Shown: positions 43,512-54,269, numbered from the stretch's first letter. The stretch: 64,000 nucleotides of DNA from Aeromonas rivipollensis (GCF_010974825.1 NZ_JAAILA010000011.1:1-64000); one strand, 5' to 3'. The notes: generated by a model from the sequence alone, not told the origin. Program-made: numbers and translations.

Positions 43512-44318
43512 TTAGAACTTGTAGGTCACGGAGAAGTAGTGGCCGAAACCAGTGGTCTTCAGACCGTAGGAACCGTTCTGGATGCCATAGATGTCGTTGA
43601 AGTACTTCAGGCCGTAACCGACGGCGTAGCGGTCGGAGTGCCAGTACAGGCCGTTGAACATGGCGGTACCGTCGGTGGAAGTGTCCTTGGCATCAAACAG
43701 GTGATCCAGGTAACCCTGATAGGCTACGAAGCTGCCGTTGGAGAAGGTGTAGAAAGGCTTGAACCAGTTCATGGAGAACTGATAGCCGTTCCAGCCCTGC
43801 TCGCCGCCGCCTTCGTTGACGTGACGGGCATACAGGTTCATGCCAACCTTGCCGAACCAGGGCACTTGTACGTCTGCACCCAGACCGGTCATGGCTTCAA
43901 ACAGACCATCCGGACCACCCACGTTGATCAGGTTGGCGATGTAGACTTCCTGCACCGGGCCGAAGGAGAGATCTTTGCCGGTCATGGCATCGATGGAGAT
44001 ACGCGGTGCGAACTTGATGAACAGGTTGTCTTGGTTGTGCTTGTCGTCGTGACGGTTCTGGAAGATGTCGAAGACGTCGACGTAACCGTACAGATCGAAG
44101 ATACCAGAGCGGCCACCAAACTCCATTTCGAAGTAGGTATCGTTGTAACCACCTTCAGATTCGCTGTAGGGCAGCTGATCGATGGTGTGCATCACGTTGA
44201 ACTGGAACCACTTGTAGTCGTTCTTGTGGATGTCGCCGCTGTAATCGGCAGCAAGGGCCGGAGTGGCGGATGCAGCCAGCAGACCGGCAGCGATCAGAGT
44301 CTTGGTAAATTTGGCCAT
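43512..44318 (-). CDS. ompK: OmpK/Tsx-family outer membrane nucleoside channel
   Basis: A 268-residue outer-membrane barrel. A signal peptide (MAKFTKTLIAAGLLAASATPALA) precedes ADYSGDIHKNDYKWFQFNVM, which with EMEFGGRSGIFDLYGYVDVF closely resembles Vibrio OmpK, the KVP40 phage receptor in the Tsx nucleoside-channel family. The last residue is Phe, the usual barrel-assembly signal. I use ATG 44318, since residues upstream do not form a signal peptide. A CRP-like site lies about 120 bases upstream, consistent with catabolite control of nucleoside uptake as known for tsx. Confidence 0.92.
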   Translation of the reverse strand: MAKFTKTLIAAGLLAASATPALAADYSGDIHKNDYKWFQFNVMHTIDQLPYSESEGGYNDTYFEMEFGGRSGIFDLYGYVDVFDIFQNRHDDKHNQDNLFIKFAPRISIDAMTGKDLSFGPVQEVYIANLINVGGPDGLFEAMTGLGADVQVPWFGKVGMNLYARHVNEGGGEQGWNGYQFSMNWFKPFYTFSNGSFVAYQGYLDHLFDAKDTSTDGTAMFNGLYWHSDRYAVGYGLKYFNDIYGIQNGSYGLKTTGFGHYFSVTYKF

Positions 44319-44434
44319 TTTATTGGTCTCTTGTGCGTTAGTTGAGGTTTTCCGTAGCCTGCCCACAAGGAGCGGAAGGGATTCTAGCCAAATAAATTCA
44401 TCGGATAAACAAGAGCCAGGGAACTTTGTCCGGT

Positions 44435-44454
44435 TTTGTGAATCTAATCACCCC
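44435..44454 (-). promoter_or_regulatory. CRP-binding site candidate upstream of ompK
   Basis: TGTGA-atctaa-TCACC at 44437-44452 matches the CRP consensus TGTGA-N6-TCACA in nine of ten core bases and lies in the ompK promoter region, 117-134 bases before its start codon. Confidence 0.6.
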
Positions 44455-44474
44455 CAAAATGGCGCAAACGCTTG

Positions 44475-45878
44475 CTATTTGTCCGCTTGTGGTAACAAAG
44501 CATCGCCTCGTTTGGCAACCATGATGATCAGTATCATGACAGGGATGCCGAGCAGACTGGTGCCGACGAAGAAGCTGCTGTAGCCGATCTGCTCGACCAC
44601 CTGACCGGAAAAACCCGCCAGCAGCTTGGGCATCAGCAACATGATGGAGCTGAACAGGGCGTACTGGGTTGCCGAGAAGGCGACGTTGGTCAGGCTAGAC
44701 AGATAGGTCACGAAGGCCGCCGTCGCAATGCCGGCGCTGAGGTTGTCCAGGGAGATGATCAGGGTCAGCAGCTCCAGATCGTGACCCACTTCGTTGAGCA
44801 GGGCGAACAGCAGATTGGTGCTGGCGGTGAGCACGGCGCCGAGAAACAGGATGCGCAGGGTGCCGAAGCGCATCACCAATACGCCCCCCAGGGCCGCCCC
44901 CACCAGCGTCATGATGACGCCATACACCTTGGTGATGGTGGCCACCTCCGTCTTGCTGAACTGCAGATCCACATAGAAGCTGTTGGACATCACCCCCATC
45001 ACCACATCCGAGATGCGATAACAGGCGATGAGCCCCAGGATCAGCAGGGCCGAGCCGCCGTAACGGCGGAAGAAATCGGCAAAGGGGCACCAGATGGCTT
45101 CATAGGTCCAGGCACCCAGCCCGGCCAGGGTCTTGGGCCAGCCCCGCTCGAGCAGCAGCGCCTTGCGCTCCATCTGTTGCTCGTTCTGGCGATGGAGGTC
45201 GATATCCGGCTCGTGGCTGAGCAGTGTGGTGATGACGCCGAGGGACATGAGTCCCGCCATCAGCAGGTAGGTGAGCTGCCAGCCGCGGTAGTCGTAGCTG
45301 TCGTTGCTGCCAAGCCAGGCCGCCAGTGCCAGCGCGCCCGCCCCTGCCATTATCATGGCGAGCCGGTAACCCGTCATGTAGGAGGCCGCCATGGCCGCCT
45401 GCAGCCGCTCAGGTGCCGACTCGATGCGGTAGGCATCGATGACGATATCCTGGGTCGCGGAGCAAAACGCCACCAGCAGGGCGAACAGGGCGAGCTGGGC
45501 GAGCTGGGTCTTGGGATCGCAATAGGCCATGCCCACCAGGGAGAGGGCGATAAGCACCTGGGAGAGCAGCATCCAGCTGCGTCGTCGTCCCAGCAGCCGG
45601 GAGAGCAGCGGCAGCGGCAGTCGATCCACCAGGGGGGACCACAGCCATTTGAAGCCATAGGCCAGCGCCACCCAGCTCATGTAGCCGATGTCGGTCAGGC
45701 TGACATCGGCTTCGCGCAGCCAGAACGAGAGGGTGCCGAAGACCAGCAGCAAGGGCAGGCCGGAGGAGAAGCCCATGGCAAACAGAGTGAGTACCCGCGC
45801 TTCCAGATAGACGGCGAGGGCGTCTCGCCAGCTTGTGGCGCGGTCCGGGGTTTGGCTGGGCGGGCGGAGATTGTTCAA
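44475..45878 (-). CDS. ampG: muropeptide permease AmpG
   Basis: A 467-residue MFS permease importing anhydro-muropeptides for cell-wall recycling, needed in Aeromonas for AmpR/BlrA-type beta-lactamase induction in general. The N-terminal GFSSGLPLLLVFGTLSFWL and SATQDIVIDAYRIE blocks are the AmpG signatures. About 12-14 helices are seen. The ompK promoter region begins soon after its stop. Confidence 0.93.
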   Translation of the reverse strand: MNNLRPPSQTPDRATSWRDALAVYLEARVLTLFAMGFSSGLPLLLVFGTLSFWLREADVSLTDIGYMSWVALAYGFKWLWSPLVDRLPLPLLSRLLGRRRSWMLLSQVLIALSLVGMAYCDPKTQLAQLALFALLVAFCSATQDIVIDAYRIESAPERLQAAMAASYMTGYRLAMIMAGAGALALAAWLGSNDSYDYRGWQLTYLLMAGLMSLGVITTLLSHEPDIDLHRQNEQQMERKALLLERGWPKTLAGLGAWTYEAIWCPFADFFRRYGGSALLILGLIACYRISDVVMGVMSNSFYVDLQFSKTEVATITKVYGVIMTLVGAALGGVLVMRFGTLRILFLGAVLTASTNLLFALLNEVGHDLELLTLIISLDNLSAGIATAAFVTYLSSLTNVAFSATQYALFSSIMLLMPKLLAGFSGQVVEQIGYSSFFVGTSLLGIPVMILIIMVAKRGDALLPQADK

Positions 45879-45963
45879 CTGCCTGACTCCTCAGAGAAAA
45901 GGGGGTCATTTTGTCAGGTTCGAGGGGGATAGCCAAGGCAAGCCGAACGAGGCGGCCCGGGAT

Positions 45964-46293
45964 TCAGGGTCGTGAGCCGATGCAGTGACGCGGACAGGGC
46001 CCTTCGGCCACGAGGAAGCTGGCGCAGGCCATCAGTTGCTGACGCAGCCAGGTGTCTGTGATGAGCTGATGCTCGTCCCACAGGTGCAGGCTGTGGAGCA
46101 GGTGCCAGAACACCCCCTCCTGCTCGGTAGCGGGTACTTTGTCAATGGGGATGGCGGGCAGCGCCTGCCAGCGGGAGAGGAGTTGCCAGCTCAGATCCTC
46201 GAGCTGCCGATAGGGCATTTCTCGTGCCAGAAAGTGACGAACCGCCTGAGCCAGCTCAATGGCGTGTTGGGCAATGTAATCGTGACAAGTCAC
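45964..46293 (-). CDS. uncharacterised small protein
   Basis: A 109-residue soluble protein I do not recognise. I start it at GTG 46293 because a strong ggagg lies six bases before it; the ATG nine codons earlier lies upstream of that site. It is Leu- and Gln-rich, likely helical (AIELAQAVRHFLAREMPYRQ), with a C-terminal CPRHC pair. It lies between ampG and ppiA on the same strand and might be transcribed with ampG. Confidence 0.6.
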   Translation of the reverse strand: MTCHDYIAQHAIELAQAVRHFLAREMPYRQLEDLSWQLLSRWQALPAIPIDKVPATEQEGVFWHLLHSLHLWDEHQLITDTWLRQQLMACASFLVAEGPCPRHCIGSRP

Positions 46294-46407
46294 CGGAACC
46301 TCCTCTCTCTGCCTGGCCATGTCCCGTGCACATCGGACAAGGCCAGAGTATAGAAAGGGGCGCCGGTGACCTGGGCTACGCAGTGGTGGAATGTGATCCG
46401 TCCCGCG

Positions 46408-46959
46408 TTATTTGTCCGCCAGCAGCACCACTTTTTTCAGGATGATGGGGCTGGTCGGCACGTCATTGGCGCGCAGTATGGAGCTGTAGCCGGTCTGGAC
46501 CTGAGCCAGCTTGTCCAGCACCTCCATGCCCTGCACCACCTGGCCGAACACCGTATAACCGGCGCCGGCATTGGCGTTGAGGTTGTCGTTGTCCACCAGG
46601 TTGAAGTAGAACTGGCGGGTGGCGCTGTCGACAGCCTGGGTGCGGGCCATGGCGATGCTGCCACGCTTGTTGGGCAGGCCGCCCCTGGACTCGTTGACCA
46701 CGGGGTCGAAGGTCGGCAGCGGCTGGAACTGCTGATTGTAGCCCCCGCCCTGCACCACGAAGTTCTGGATCACCCGGTGGAACAGGCTGCCGTCATAGCT
46801 GCCATCCGCCACGTAGCGCAGGAAGTTCTTCACCGTCTGCGGCGCCTGCTTGGGGGCCAGCTCCACCACTATGTTGCCGTGGTTGGTCTCCATCTGGACT
46901 TTTTGTCCGGCGAACGCCAGGGGGGCGATCAGGGTGGCCAGTAACCAGAGTTTCTTCAT
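46408..46959 (-). CDS. ppiA: periplasmic peptidyl-prolyl cis-trans isomerase (cyclophilin type)
   Basis: A 183-residue cyclophilin with signal peptide MKKLWLLATLIAPLAFA, so periplasmic. Core motifs are LFHRVIQNFVVQGGGYNQQ and FYFNLVDNDNLN; the loop reads AMARTQAVDSATRQFYF. It speeds proline isomerisation in exported proteins. Lies 15 bases downstream of yajG on the same strand and has an aaggag site. Confidence 0.93.
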   Translation of the reverse strand: MKKLWLLATLIAPLAFAGQKVQMETNHGNIVVELAPKQAPQTVKNFLRYVADGSYDGSLFHRVIQNFVVQGGGYNQQFQPLPTFDPVVNESRGGLPNKRGSIAMARTQAVDSATRQFYFNLVDNDNLNANAGAGYTVFGQVVQGMEVLDKLAQVQTGYSSILRANDVPTSPIILKKVVLLADK

Positions 46960-46974
46960 TTATATGCTCCTTGC

Positions 46975-47550
46975 TCAGCTAGGCTGGCCTTTGAGATAAC
47001 CGCGCAGAGCCTCGTCGGCCATGATCTGTTGCAGCACGCTGCCCAGTTGCTGGTTCAGGGTGGACTCCAGATCGGCCATGGTCGGCTCACCCGGCTCTTC
47101 CTTGCTGGAAGACATGTTGAACTGCTTGGTCAGCTTGTTGCCCTGGAAGTCGGCGATCACCTGCAGGCTGACCTTGGACTTGGTGACATAGGTGAAGGTC
47201 TTCTCTTCGACCGTGACCGCGGCGGTGGAGATGGCCAGGGTCAGGTTGGTGGTGCCGCTGTTGCCCACTTCGAGGCCCTGGCTGCGCAACCCTTCCGCCA
47301 GTTTTTCCGCCAGCAGGTTGTTGAGGGGCTGGCTGCTGTTGACCAGCACGGGAGCCTTCTCTTTCTTCTTGATGGAGAAGACATAGGCGGCCTCGCGCTT
47401 GTCCACCCCTTCCATGGTGATGCGGTTGCCAGAGTAGTACTGCTGGTTGGAGGGGATGACTTGCGGATTGAGCAACGCCGTCTCCGGCCAGTGGGTGGCA
47501 CAACCACCCAGTATCAGGGCGGCCAGCAGCAAGAGTGACTTTTTCATCAT
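46975..47550 (-). CDS. yajG: YajG-family lipoprotein
   Basis: A 191-residue lipoprotein with signal peptide and lipobox LILGGC (Cys near residue 17). The mature part (GNRITMEGVDKREAAYVFSI, NNLLAEKLAEGLRSQGLEV) is typical of YajG, a family of unknown role often next to ampG. Here ppiA lies between them. Likely outer-membrane anchored because residue +2 is Ala. Confidence 0.88.
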   Translation of the reverse strand: MMKKSLLLLAALILGGCATHWPETALLNPQVIPSNQQYYSGNRITMEGVDKREAAYVFSIKKKEKAPVLVNSSQPLNNLLAEKLAEGLRSQGLEVGNSGTTNLTLAISTAAVTVEEKTFTYVTKSKVSLQVIADFQGNKLTKQFNMSSSKEEPGEPTMADLESTLNQQLGSVLQQIMADEALRGYLKGQPS

Positions 47551-47571
47551 GGGTTTCCTTTAGCTTTATCT

Positions 47572-48705
47572 TTAGCGTTTGATGGCTTTCAAAATAACGA
47601 ATTTGCTGTTCGACGCAACGACTTGTGCGTTGGCAAACAAGCGCTTGAGTTTGTTGTGATAGTCCAGATGACGGTTGCCTACTATCCAGAGTTCACCCCC
47701 CTGAGGCAACACCCGGTGTGCGTCGGTGAACATCTGCCAGGCAATGTGATCGGTGATCGCCTGCAATTGATGGAAGGGGGGATTGCAGAGGATCCGATCC
47801 GCTGCCCCGACCGCCACGCCGTCGAGACAGTTGTTGACCATGAAGTGGGCCCGCGGCAGGGCGTCCGGCAGGTTGTGCTCGACGTTGAGCCGCGCCGAGG
47901 CGACCGCCATGTGGGATTCGTCGATGAAGGTCACCTCCACCTCGCTGTCTTTTGCCAGCAGCGAGAGACCCAGCACCCCGTTGCCGCAGCCAAGGTCTAT
48001 CACCTTGCGGGCACTGTGGATCGGCAAATTGTCCAGCATGAAGCGGGCGCCTATATCCAGGCTGGTGCGCGAGAAGACGTTGGCATGGTTGTGGATGAGC
48101 ATGTCGCTGCCCTCCAGCGGCCAGACGGTCGGGAATGGACTGGTCAGGTCAGGGCGATCGGCCTGCGGCTCGCAGTGAATGAGGCGCGCCTTCTTCCAGG
48201 CCAGCGAGGTGCGAGTCTCCCCCAGGTATTTCTCGAACAGCTTGAGGGTGGAGCTGTGAATGTCTTTTGCCTTGCCGGCGGCCAGGATGCGGGTGTCCGG
48301 GGTCACCACCTGGCGCAGGGCCAGCAGTTGCTGCTCCAGCAGCGCCTGATACTTGGAGACCTTGATCACCACCAGCGCAGGAGCTGAAGGCAGCGGGGCC
48401 AGGGCATCCTGCAGGGTGATCCCGCTCGCCTCCAGCCCGTTCTCCGCCAGATTGGCCAGGGTGGCCTGCTCGCTGATATAGGAGTCGCTCACGCAGACCG
48501 GGCCATGGCTGTGCAGATAGGCGGCGAGGGCGCCGAAGCCGTCGTTCATGATGATGACGGGACCATCCTGCTCGAGCGGCTCCTCGGCCAGGGTGTTGAT
48601 CAGGTACTCGTCTGCCGCATCCCAGGCCTGCAGGGGATCCTGGCTCTGCCGTGGGTAGCGATACAGGGTCAGACGACAATGGGCAGTGTCGAGCAGGGTT
48701 TGCAT
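47572..48705 (-). CDS. rlmG: 23S rRNA guanine-N2 (G1835) methyltransferase RlmG
   Basis: A 377-residue SAM-dependent enzyme methylating 23S rRNA. It has the duplicated fold: a degenerate N-terminal half and a catalytic half with DLGCGNGVLGLSLL and NPPFHQ. LQAWDAADEYL and IHNHANVFSRTSLDIGARF match E. coli RlmG rather than RsmC. I use ATG 48705 (MQTLLDTAHCRL), since the extension to 48876 shows no homology. Divergent from bolA. Confidence 0.93.
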   Translation of the reverse strand: MQTLLDTAHCRLTLYRYPRQSQDPLQAWDAADEYLINTLAEEPLEQDGPVIIMNDGFGALAAYLHSHGPVCVSDSYISEQATLANLAENGLEASGITLQDALAPLPSAPALVVIKVSKYQALLEQQLLALRQVVTPDTRILAAGKAKDIHSSTLKLFEKYLGETRTSLAWKKARLIHCEPQADRPDLTSPFPTVWPLEGSDMLIHNHANVFSRTSLDIGARFMLDNLPIHSARKVIDLGCGNGVLGLSLLAKDSEVEVTFIDESHMAVASARLNVEHNLPDALPRAHFMVNNCLDGVAVGAADRILCNPPFHQLQAITDHIAWQMFTDAHRVLPQGGELWIVGNRHLDYHNKLKRLFANAQVVASNSKFVILKAIKR

Positions 48706-48919
48706 AAGAATTAGAGTCCAACGTGTTGCTGATAGATGACGCCTGCCCGTACCGTGTTGCCCGGCAGGCAGGGAAAGTGGCGCTATTCTAGCGGCGACGG
48801 AGAATTTCACCAGCCCGCAGCGAGGAGGCGCCGGCCTTCCTCTATTTAAAGCGGGCCTGATGCATCCGGTATGCAACCCTGGCTACAATGGCCGGATATC
48901 CAACGAGGGAGTCTTGCCC

Positions 48920-49234
48920 GTGAGCATGCAACAACAGATAGAGGCCAAACTGGCCGCCGCCTTGTCCCCCAGTCATCTGGAAGTGATCAACGAGAGCTAC
49001 ATGCACAGGGTGGAGCCGGGATCCGAGAGCCACTTCAAGGTCATAGTGGTGAGTCAGGCCTTCGAGGGGCAGCGCCTGCTGGGGCGCCATCGTCAGGTCA
49101 ACGGCGTGCTGGCAGAGGAGCTGGCAGGGGCCATCCATGCGCTGGCGCTGCACACCTATACCGAGGCGGAGTGGCAGGCCCGGGAGCAGGCCCCCAAGAC
49201 TCCGGGCTGTGTCAGCAAGTCCCCCTTTGCCTGA
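48920..49234 (+). CDS. bolA: BolA-family protein
   Basis: A 104-residue BolA with [27 protein letters not shown] and the conserved GRHRQVN and ALALHTYT segments. BolA proteins act with monothiol glutaredoxins in iron-sulfur cluster handling and influence morphology. GTG 48920 is well placed behind gaggga; ATG 48926 is the alternative. Monocistronic, with a hairpin downstream. Confidence 0.92.
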   Translation: MSMQQQIEAKLAAALSPSHLEVINESYMHRVEPGSESHFKVIVVSQAFEGQRLLGRHRQVNGVLAEELAGAIHALALHTYTEAEWQAREQAPKTPGCVSKSPFA

Positions 49235-49289
49235 GCCATTGACCTTTTCATTACCCAATTGTCGATTAATTAACAAAATTATCACGACA

Positions 49290-49314
49290 GGGCCGGGGCG
49301 CTAGCCCCCGGCCC
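49290..49314. terminator. GC-rich hairpin downstream of bolA
   Basis: gggccgggg / ccccggccc stem around gctagc, without a T-run; probably a weak or Rho-assisted stop. Confidence 0.4.
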
Positions 49315-49672
49315 AGAGCGCATTGGATCGGGGTAATGATTACTTTTTCTAATCAACCTTTGAGGCAAGTGAAATTACCTCCATATGGGTAGTAAAACAA
49401 AGAATCCTTTAAAACCACGGGTTGCAGGGATGGAAGGGAAATATTCATTGGAGGTTAATTTTGTGATAGGACGGGGATTTTCCCCATTTGGCGTGGCGAC
49501 CGACTTGTCTAAGGTGGTAAACTCAGTCGCTTTTGAATGATCCTGTATGTTGCTGATTTGTTTGTTTTATCGACATTTTACCGCGATGTTGACGGGCTCA
49601 TTCAACAACTCGTCGTGATGTATTTCTCGGCGCTAACCAACCTGTCTTCCCTTAACGGTAGTGCAAGTGAGT
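49315..49672 (+). other. long AT-rich leader of the nqr operon
   Basis: About 360 gene-free bases before nqrA. I see no complete known RNA element or strong promoter match. The length and AT-richness compared with flanking genes suggest a promoter and an extended 5' leader. Confidence 0.35.
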
Positions 49673-51016
49673 ATGATTACAATTAAAAGAGGACTGGACA
49701 TCCCCGTGCTGGGTGCTCCGGAGCAAGTAATCTACGATGGCCCGGCCATCACCCGTGTTGCTACACTCGGCGAAGAGTTCGTGGGGATGCGTCCTACTAT
49801 GTTCGTCAAAGTAGGTGATCGCGTCATTAAAGGTCAGGAGCTCTTCGAAGATAAGAAGAATCCCGGCGTTAAATTCACGGCCCCTGCCACCGGTGTGGTT
49901 TCTGAGATCAACCGTGGTGCCAAGCGTGTTCTGCAATCCGTTGTCATCGACATCGATGGTTCTGACGAACAGGTGACCTTTGAACACTTTGCGTCTGCCG
50001 AGCTGGCACAGCTCGAGCGCAGCAAGGTGCAGGAAATCCTGGTCGCATCAGGCCAATGGACCGCATTGCGTACCCGTCCATTCAGCAAGGTGCCGGCAGT
50101 GGGCTCTGCCCCGCGTGCCATCTTCGTCACCGCCATGGACACCAACCCGCTGGCCGCCAACGCCGAGATCATCATCAAGGAACAGGCCCAGGCCTTCCTC
50201 GACGGTCTGGCCGTGCTGAGCCGCCTGACCGATGGCACAGTCCACGTCTGCAAGGGCGAAGCCAGCCTGCCGCACGCCTCCCTGGCCCAGGTCAAGGAAG
50301 CCGTGTTTGTCGGCCCGCACCCTGCCGGCCTGCCCGGCACCCACATCCACTTCCTGGACCCGGTCGGTGCCAAGAAAGTGCAGTGGCACATCAACTATCA
50401 GGATGTGATCGCCTACGGCAAGCTGTTCACCACTGGTCAGATCTTCACCGACAAGGTGATCGCCCTGGCCGGCCCGAACGTGATCAAGCCGCGCCTGCTG
50501 CGCACCCGTCTGGGCGCCTGCATCAGCCAGCTGACCAACAACGAGCTGCGTGCGGACGAGAATCGCATCATCTCCGGTTCCCTGCTCAGCGGTGCCAAGG
50601 CCGAAGGGGTTCATGACTACCTGGGTCGCTACCACAATCAGGTGAGCGTACTGGGTGAAGGTCGTGAGAAAGAGTTCCTGGGCTGGGTCAAACCCAGTGC
50701 CGACAAGTTCTCCATCACCCGTACCACCCTCTCTCATCTGATGAAGGGCAAACTCATCAACTTCACTACCACCACTAACGGTAGTGATCGCTCCATGGTG
50801 CCTATCGGCAACTATGAGCGCGTGATGCCGCTCGACATCCTGCCGACCCTGCTGCTGCGGGATCTGGTCTCCGGCGACACCGACAGCGCACAAGCGCTCG
50901 GCTGCCTGGAGCTGGATGAGGAAGATCTGGCGCTCTGTACCTTCGTCTGCCCAGGCAAGACAGAGTACGGCCCAGTCTTGCGTGAGTGCCTGACCAAGAT
51001 AGAACTGGAAGGTTAA
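49673..51016 (+). CDS. nqrA: Na+-translocating NADH:quinone reductase subunit A
   Basis: A 447-residue soluble subunit of Na+-NQR on the cytoplasmic face, associated with quinone binding. It begins [18 protein letters not shown], as in Vibrio, so ATG 49673 is used. It opens the nqrABCDEF-apbE-nqrM cluster; the complex oxidises NADH, reduces ubiquinone and pumps sodium. No cofactor motif is expected here. It ends three bases before nqrB. Confidence 0.96.
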   Translation: MITIKRGLDIPVLGAPEQVIYDGPAITRVATLGEEFVGMRPTMFVKVGDRVIKGQELFEDKKNPGVKFTAPATGVVSEINRGAKRVLQSVVIDIDGSDEQVTFEHFASAELAQLERSKVQEILVASGQWTALRTRPFSKVPAVGSAPRAIFVTAMDTNPLAANAEIIIKEQAQAFLDGLAVLSRLTDGTVHVCKGEASLPHASLAQVKEAVFVGPHPAGLPGTHIHFLDPVGAKKVQWHINYQDVIAYGKLFTTGQIFTDKVIALAGPNVIKPRLLRTRLGACISQLTNNELRADENRIISGSLLSGAKAEGVHDYLGRYHNQVSVLGEGREKEFLGWVKPSADKFSITRTTLSHLMKGKLINFTTTTNGSDRSMVPIGNYERVMPLDILPTLLLRDLVSGDTDSAQALGCLELDEEDLALCTFVCPGKTEYGPVLRECLTKIELEG

Positions 51017-51019
51017 GCG

Positions 51020-52249
51020 ATGAGTTTCAAGCAACTTCTTGAAAATATGGAACATCACTTCGAGCCGGGTGGCAAGTACGCCAAGTACTATGCCCTGTTC
51101 GAGGCGGCGTATACCCTGTTTTATACCCCCGGGTCCGTGACCCGCAATGCCGCCCACGTCCGTGATGCGATCGATCTGAAGCGCATGATGATCATGGTGT
51201 GGCTGGCCGTGTTCCCGGCCATGTTCTGGGGCATGTACAACGTCGGCAACCAGTCCATCGCCGCCATCGCCCATCTGGGCAGCGCGGCCGGTGCCGATAC
51301 CTGGCAATACACCATAGCGACCCTGCTGGGTGCCTCGCTGGATCCGGCCGTGGCCGGCATCGGCAGCAAGATGCTGATCGGTGCGGCGCACTTCCTGCCC
51401 ATCTACCTGACAGTGTTCCTGGTCGGTGGCTTCTGGGAAGTGTTGTTCGCCATGGTGCGCAAGCACGAGATCAACGAAGGCTTCTTCGTGACCTCCATCC
51501 TGTTCGCCCTGATAGTGCCGCCCGAGCTGCCCCTGTGGCAAGCCGCGCTCGGCATCACCTTCGGCGTGGTGCTGGCCAAGGAAGTGTTCGGCGGTACTGG
51601 CAAGAACTTCCTGAACCCGGCCCTGGCGGGTCGTGCGTTCCTGTTCTTCGCCTACCCGGGCCAGATCTCCGGCGATGCCGTCTGGGTGGCCGTTGACGGT
51701 TACTCGGGCGCGACTGCCCTGAGCCAGTGGGCCCAGGGCGGCCAGATGGCGCTGATCAACGGTGCCACCGGCGAAGCCATCAGCTGGATGGATGCCTTCC
51801 TCGGCAACCTGCCGGGTTCCATCGGTGAAGTCTCCACCCTGATGATTCTCATCGGTGCGGCCATGATCGTCTACATGCGGATCGCCTCCTGGCGCATCAT
51901 CGCCGGCGTCATGATCGGCATGGTGGCGACCTCCCTGCTGTTCAACGTCATCGGTTCAGATACCAACCCCATGTTCAGCATGCCGTGGCACTGGCATCTG
52001 GTGCTGGGCGGCTTCGCCTTTGGCATGGCCTTCATGGCGACCGATCCTGTCTCCGCCGCCTTTACCAACAAGGGCAAGTGGTGGTACGGCGCCCTCATCG
52101 GCGTCATGGTCGTGCTGATCCGTGTCGTGAACCCCGCGTTCCCGGAAGGCATGATGCTGGCCATTCTGTTTGCCAACCTGTTTGCCCCCTTGTTTGACCA
52201 TTTCGTGGCGCAGGCGAACATCAAGCGGAGGATCGCACGTGGCGTTTAA
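51020..52249 (+). CDS. nqrB: Na+-NQR subunit B
   Basis: A 409-residue membrane subunit carrying covalent FMN and forming the main Na+ path with NqrD/E. The flavinylation motif SGAT is at residues 229-232 (T232). About ten helices follow a soluble N-terminal segment. Its 3' end overlaps the GTG start of nqrC. Confidence 0.96.
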   Translation: MSFKQLLENMEHHFEPGGKYAKYYALFEAAYTLFYTPGSVTRNAAHVRDAIDLKRMMIMVWLAVFPAMFWGMYNVGNQSIAAIAHLGSAAGADTWQYTIATLLGASLDPAVAGIGSKMLIGAAHFLPIYLTVFLVGGFWEVLFAMVRKHEINEGFFVTSILFALIVPPELPLWQAALGITFGVVLAKEVFGGTGKNFLNPALAGRAFLFFAYPGQISGDAVWVAVDGYSGATALSQWAQGGQMALINGATGEAISWMDAFLGNLPGSIGEVSTLMILIGAAMIVYMRIASWRIIAGVMIGMVATSLLFNVIGSDTNPMFSMPWHWHLVLGGFAFGMAFMATDPVSAAFTNKGKWWYGALIGVMVVLIRVVNPAFPEGMMLAILFANLFAPLFDHFVAQANIKRRIARGV

Positions 52250-53027
52250 TAAAGACTCTACCATCGGCACTCTCGCCGTAGTGACCGGTCTGTGTCTGGT
52301 CTGCTCCATCGTGGTCTCCGTGGCCGCCGTGGGTCTGCGTCCGGCTCAGCTGGAAAACAAGGCGCTGGACAAGCAAAGCAACATACTGTCCGTTGCCGGT
52401 GTCGATGTCAGCTCTGTGGCCAAGCGTGACCTGGCCCAGCTGTATGGCGACAAGATTGAAGCGCGCCTGGTCGATCTGACCACAGGTGAGTTCGTTGACG
52501 GCGATGCCGACAACTTCGACACCAAGCTGGCGGCCAAAGATCCGGCCAAGAGTGTTCGTCTGGCACCTGCCGACGACAAGGCCGGTCTGCGTCAGATCTC
52601 CAAGCTGATCCCGGTGTTCTTCGCGAAAGATGCCGAGGGCAAGGTCGACAACATCATTCTGCCGATCTACGGCCAGGGTCTGTGGTCCACCATGTATGCC
52701 TTCGTGGCGGTCGCGGCCGATGGCCAGACCATCAAGGGCATCACCTACTATGACCACGGTGAAACCCCGGGTCTGGGCGGCGAGATCGAGAACCCGGCCT
52801 GGCGCGAACTGTTCGTCGGCAAGAAGCTGTTCGATCAGGACGGTCAGCCTGCGCTGCGGGTGATCAAGGGCCATGCTCCGGCTGGTTCCGAGCATGAAAT
52901 CGACGGCCTGTCTGGCGCAACCCTGACCGGTAATGGCGTACAGCACACCTTCGACTTCTGGATGGGCCCCAAGGGCTTCGGTCCCTTCCTGGCCAAGGTA
53001 CGTGCAGGAGAAATCAACAATGGCTGA
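52239..53027 (+). CDS. nqrC: Na+-NQR subunit C
   Basis: A 262-residue periplasmic flavoprotein with one N-terminal membrane helix. The second covalent FMN site is SGATLTGNG, with T228 as the attachment residue inserted by ApbE. Start is GTG 52239, inside the end of nqrB, behind gcggagga; the longer frame upstream only shadows nqrB. Overlaps nqrD by eight bases. Confidence 0.95.
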   Translation: MAFNKDSTIGTLAVVTGLCLVCSIVVSVAAVGLRPAQLENKALDKQSNILSVAGVDVSSVAKRDLAQLYGDKIEARLVDLTTGEFVDGDADNFDTKLAAKDPAKSVRLAPADDKAGLRQISKLIPVFFAKDAEGKVDNIILPIYGQGLWSTMYAFVAVAADGQTIKGITYYDHGETPGLGGEIENPAWRELFVGKKLFDQDGQPALRVIKGHAPAGSEHEIDGLSGATLTGNGVQHTFDFWMGPKGFGPFLAKVRAGEINNG

Positions 53028-53652
53028 CAAGAGCGAAATGAAAAAATTGCTGTTGACGCCTGTGCTCGGCAACAACCCCATCGCACTGCAGGTGTTGGGT
53101 GTCTGTTCCGCGCTGGCCGTTACCAGCCAGATGAAGACGGCGTTCGTGATGACGCTGGCCGTTACCGCGGTCACCGCCTTCTCCAACCTGTTCATCTCCC
53201 TGATCCGCAACCAGATCCCGAACAGCGTGCGGATCATCGCCCAGATGGCGGTGATTGCATCTCTGGTTATCGTGGTTGACCAGGTGCTCAAGGCCTATGC
53301 CTATGACATCTCCAAGCAACTGTCGGTGTTCGTCGGCCTCATCATCACCAACTGTATCGTGATGGGTCGTGCCGAAGCCTATGCCATGAAGAGCGCCCCG
53401 CTGCCCTCCTTCCTGGACGGCATCGGCAACGGTCTGGGCTATGGCGCCGTGCTGCTGGCCGTGGCCACAGTGCGCGAGATCCTGGGGTCAGGCACCTGGT
53501 TCGGCATCGAGCTGCTGCCGTTGGTGAACAATGGTGGCTGGTATGTGCCTAACGGCCTGCTGCTGCTGCCGCCGAGTGCATTCTTCATCATTGGTCTGAT
53601 CATCTGGGGCGTACGCACCAAGGATCCCAAGCAGGTGGAGGCAAAGGATTAA
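53020..53652 (+). CDS. nqrD: Na+-NQR subunit D
   Basis: A 210-residue six-helix membrane subunit, paralogous to NqrE, which together hold an intramembrane iron-sulfur centre. It starts [20 protein letters not shown]; the cysteines near CSALAVTS and [10 protein letters not shown] are the expected ligands. Overlaps nqrC slightly, implying coupled translation. Confidence 0.96.
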   Translation: MADKSEMKKLLLTPVLGNNPIALQVLGVCSALAVTSQMKTAFVMTLAVTAVTAFSNLFISLIRNQIPNSVRIIAQMAVIASLVIVVDQVLKAYAYDISKQLSVFVGLIITNCIVMGRAEAYAMKSAPLPSFLDGIGNGLGYGAVLLAVATVREILGSGTWFGIELLPLVNNGGWYVPNGLLLLPPSAFFIIGLIIWGVRTKDPKQVEAKD

Positions 53653-53655
53653 GGT

Positions 53656-54252
53656 ATGGAACACTATCTGAGTCTGTTGATTCGTTCGATCTTCATCGAA
53701 AACCTGGCGCTCTCCTTCTTCCTGGGGATGTGTACCTTCCTGGCGGTGTCCAAGAAGGTAAAGACCGCCATGGGCTTAGGGATTGCCGTTATCGTGGTTC
53801 AGACCGTTGCCGTTCCGGCCAACAACCTGATCTACAACTACGTGCTCAAAGACGGTGCCCTGGTCTCCGGCCTGGATCTCAGCTTCCTGAGCTTCATCAC
53901 CTTCATCGGGGTGATCGCGGCCCTGGTGCAGATCCTGGAGATGGCGCTGGACAAGTACTTCCCGGCGCTCTACAACGCCCTCGGCATCTTCCTGCCGCTC
54001 ATCACGGTGAACTGCGCCATCTTCGGCGGCGTCTCCTTCATGGTGCAGCGTGACTACAACTTCGTGGAGTCTGTGGTCTATGGCGTGGGGTCGGGTGCAG
54101 GCTGGATGCTGGCCATAGTCGCGATGGCAGGGATCCGCGAGAAGATGAAGTACTCCGATGTTCCGGAAGGCCTGCGTGGCCTCGGCATCACCTTCATCAC
54201 CGCGGGTCTGATGGCGCTGGGCTTCATGTCCTTCTCTGGTATTTCCCTGTAA
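53656..54252 (+). CDS. nqrE: Na+-NQR subunit E
   Basis: A 198-residue six-helix membrane subunit, inverted-topology partner of Nqr[15 protein letters not shown] and [13 protein letters not shown] carry the conserved cysteines. Three-base gap from nqrD and 17 bases to nqrF. Confidence 0.96.
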   Translation: MEHYLSLLIRSIFIENLALSFFLGMCTFLAVSKKVKTAMGLGIAVIVVQTVAVPANNLIYNYVLKDGALVSGLDLSFLSFITFIGVIAALVQILEMALDKYFPALYNALGIFLPLITVNCAIFGGVSFMVQRDYNFVESVVYGVGSGAGWMLAIVAMAGIREKMKYSDVPEGLRGLGITFITAGLMALGFMSFSGISL

Positions 54253-54269
54253 TCGGAAAGGAAATATAG

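Noticed and set aside
49315..49672. Possible riboswitch in the nqr leader
   Set aside because: No conserved aptamer core or terminator/anti-terminator pair was visible.
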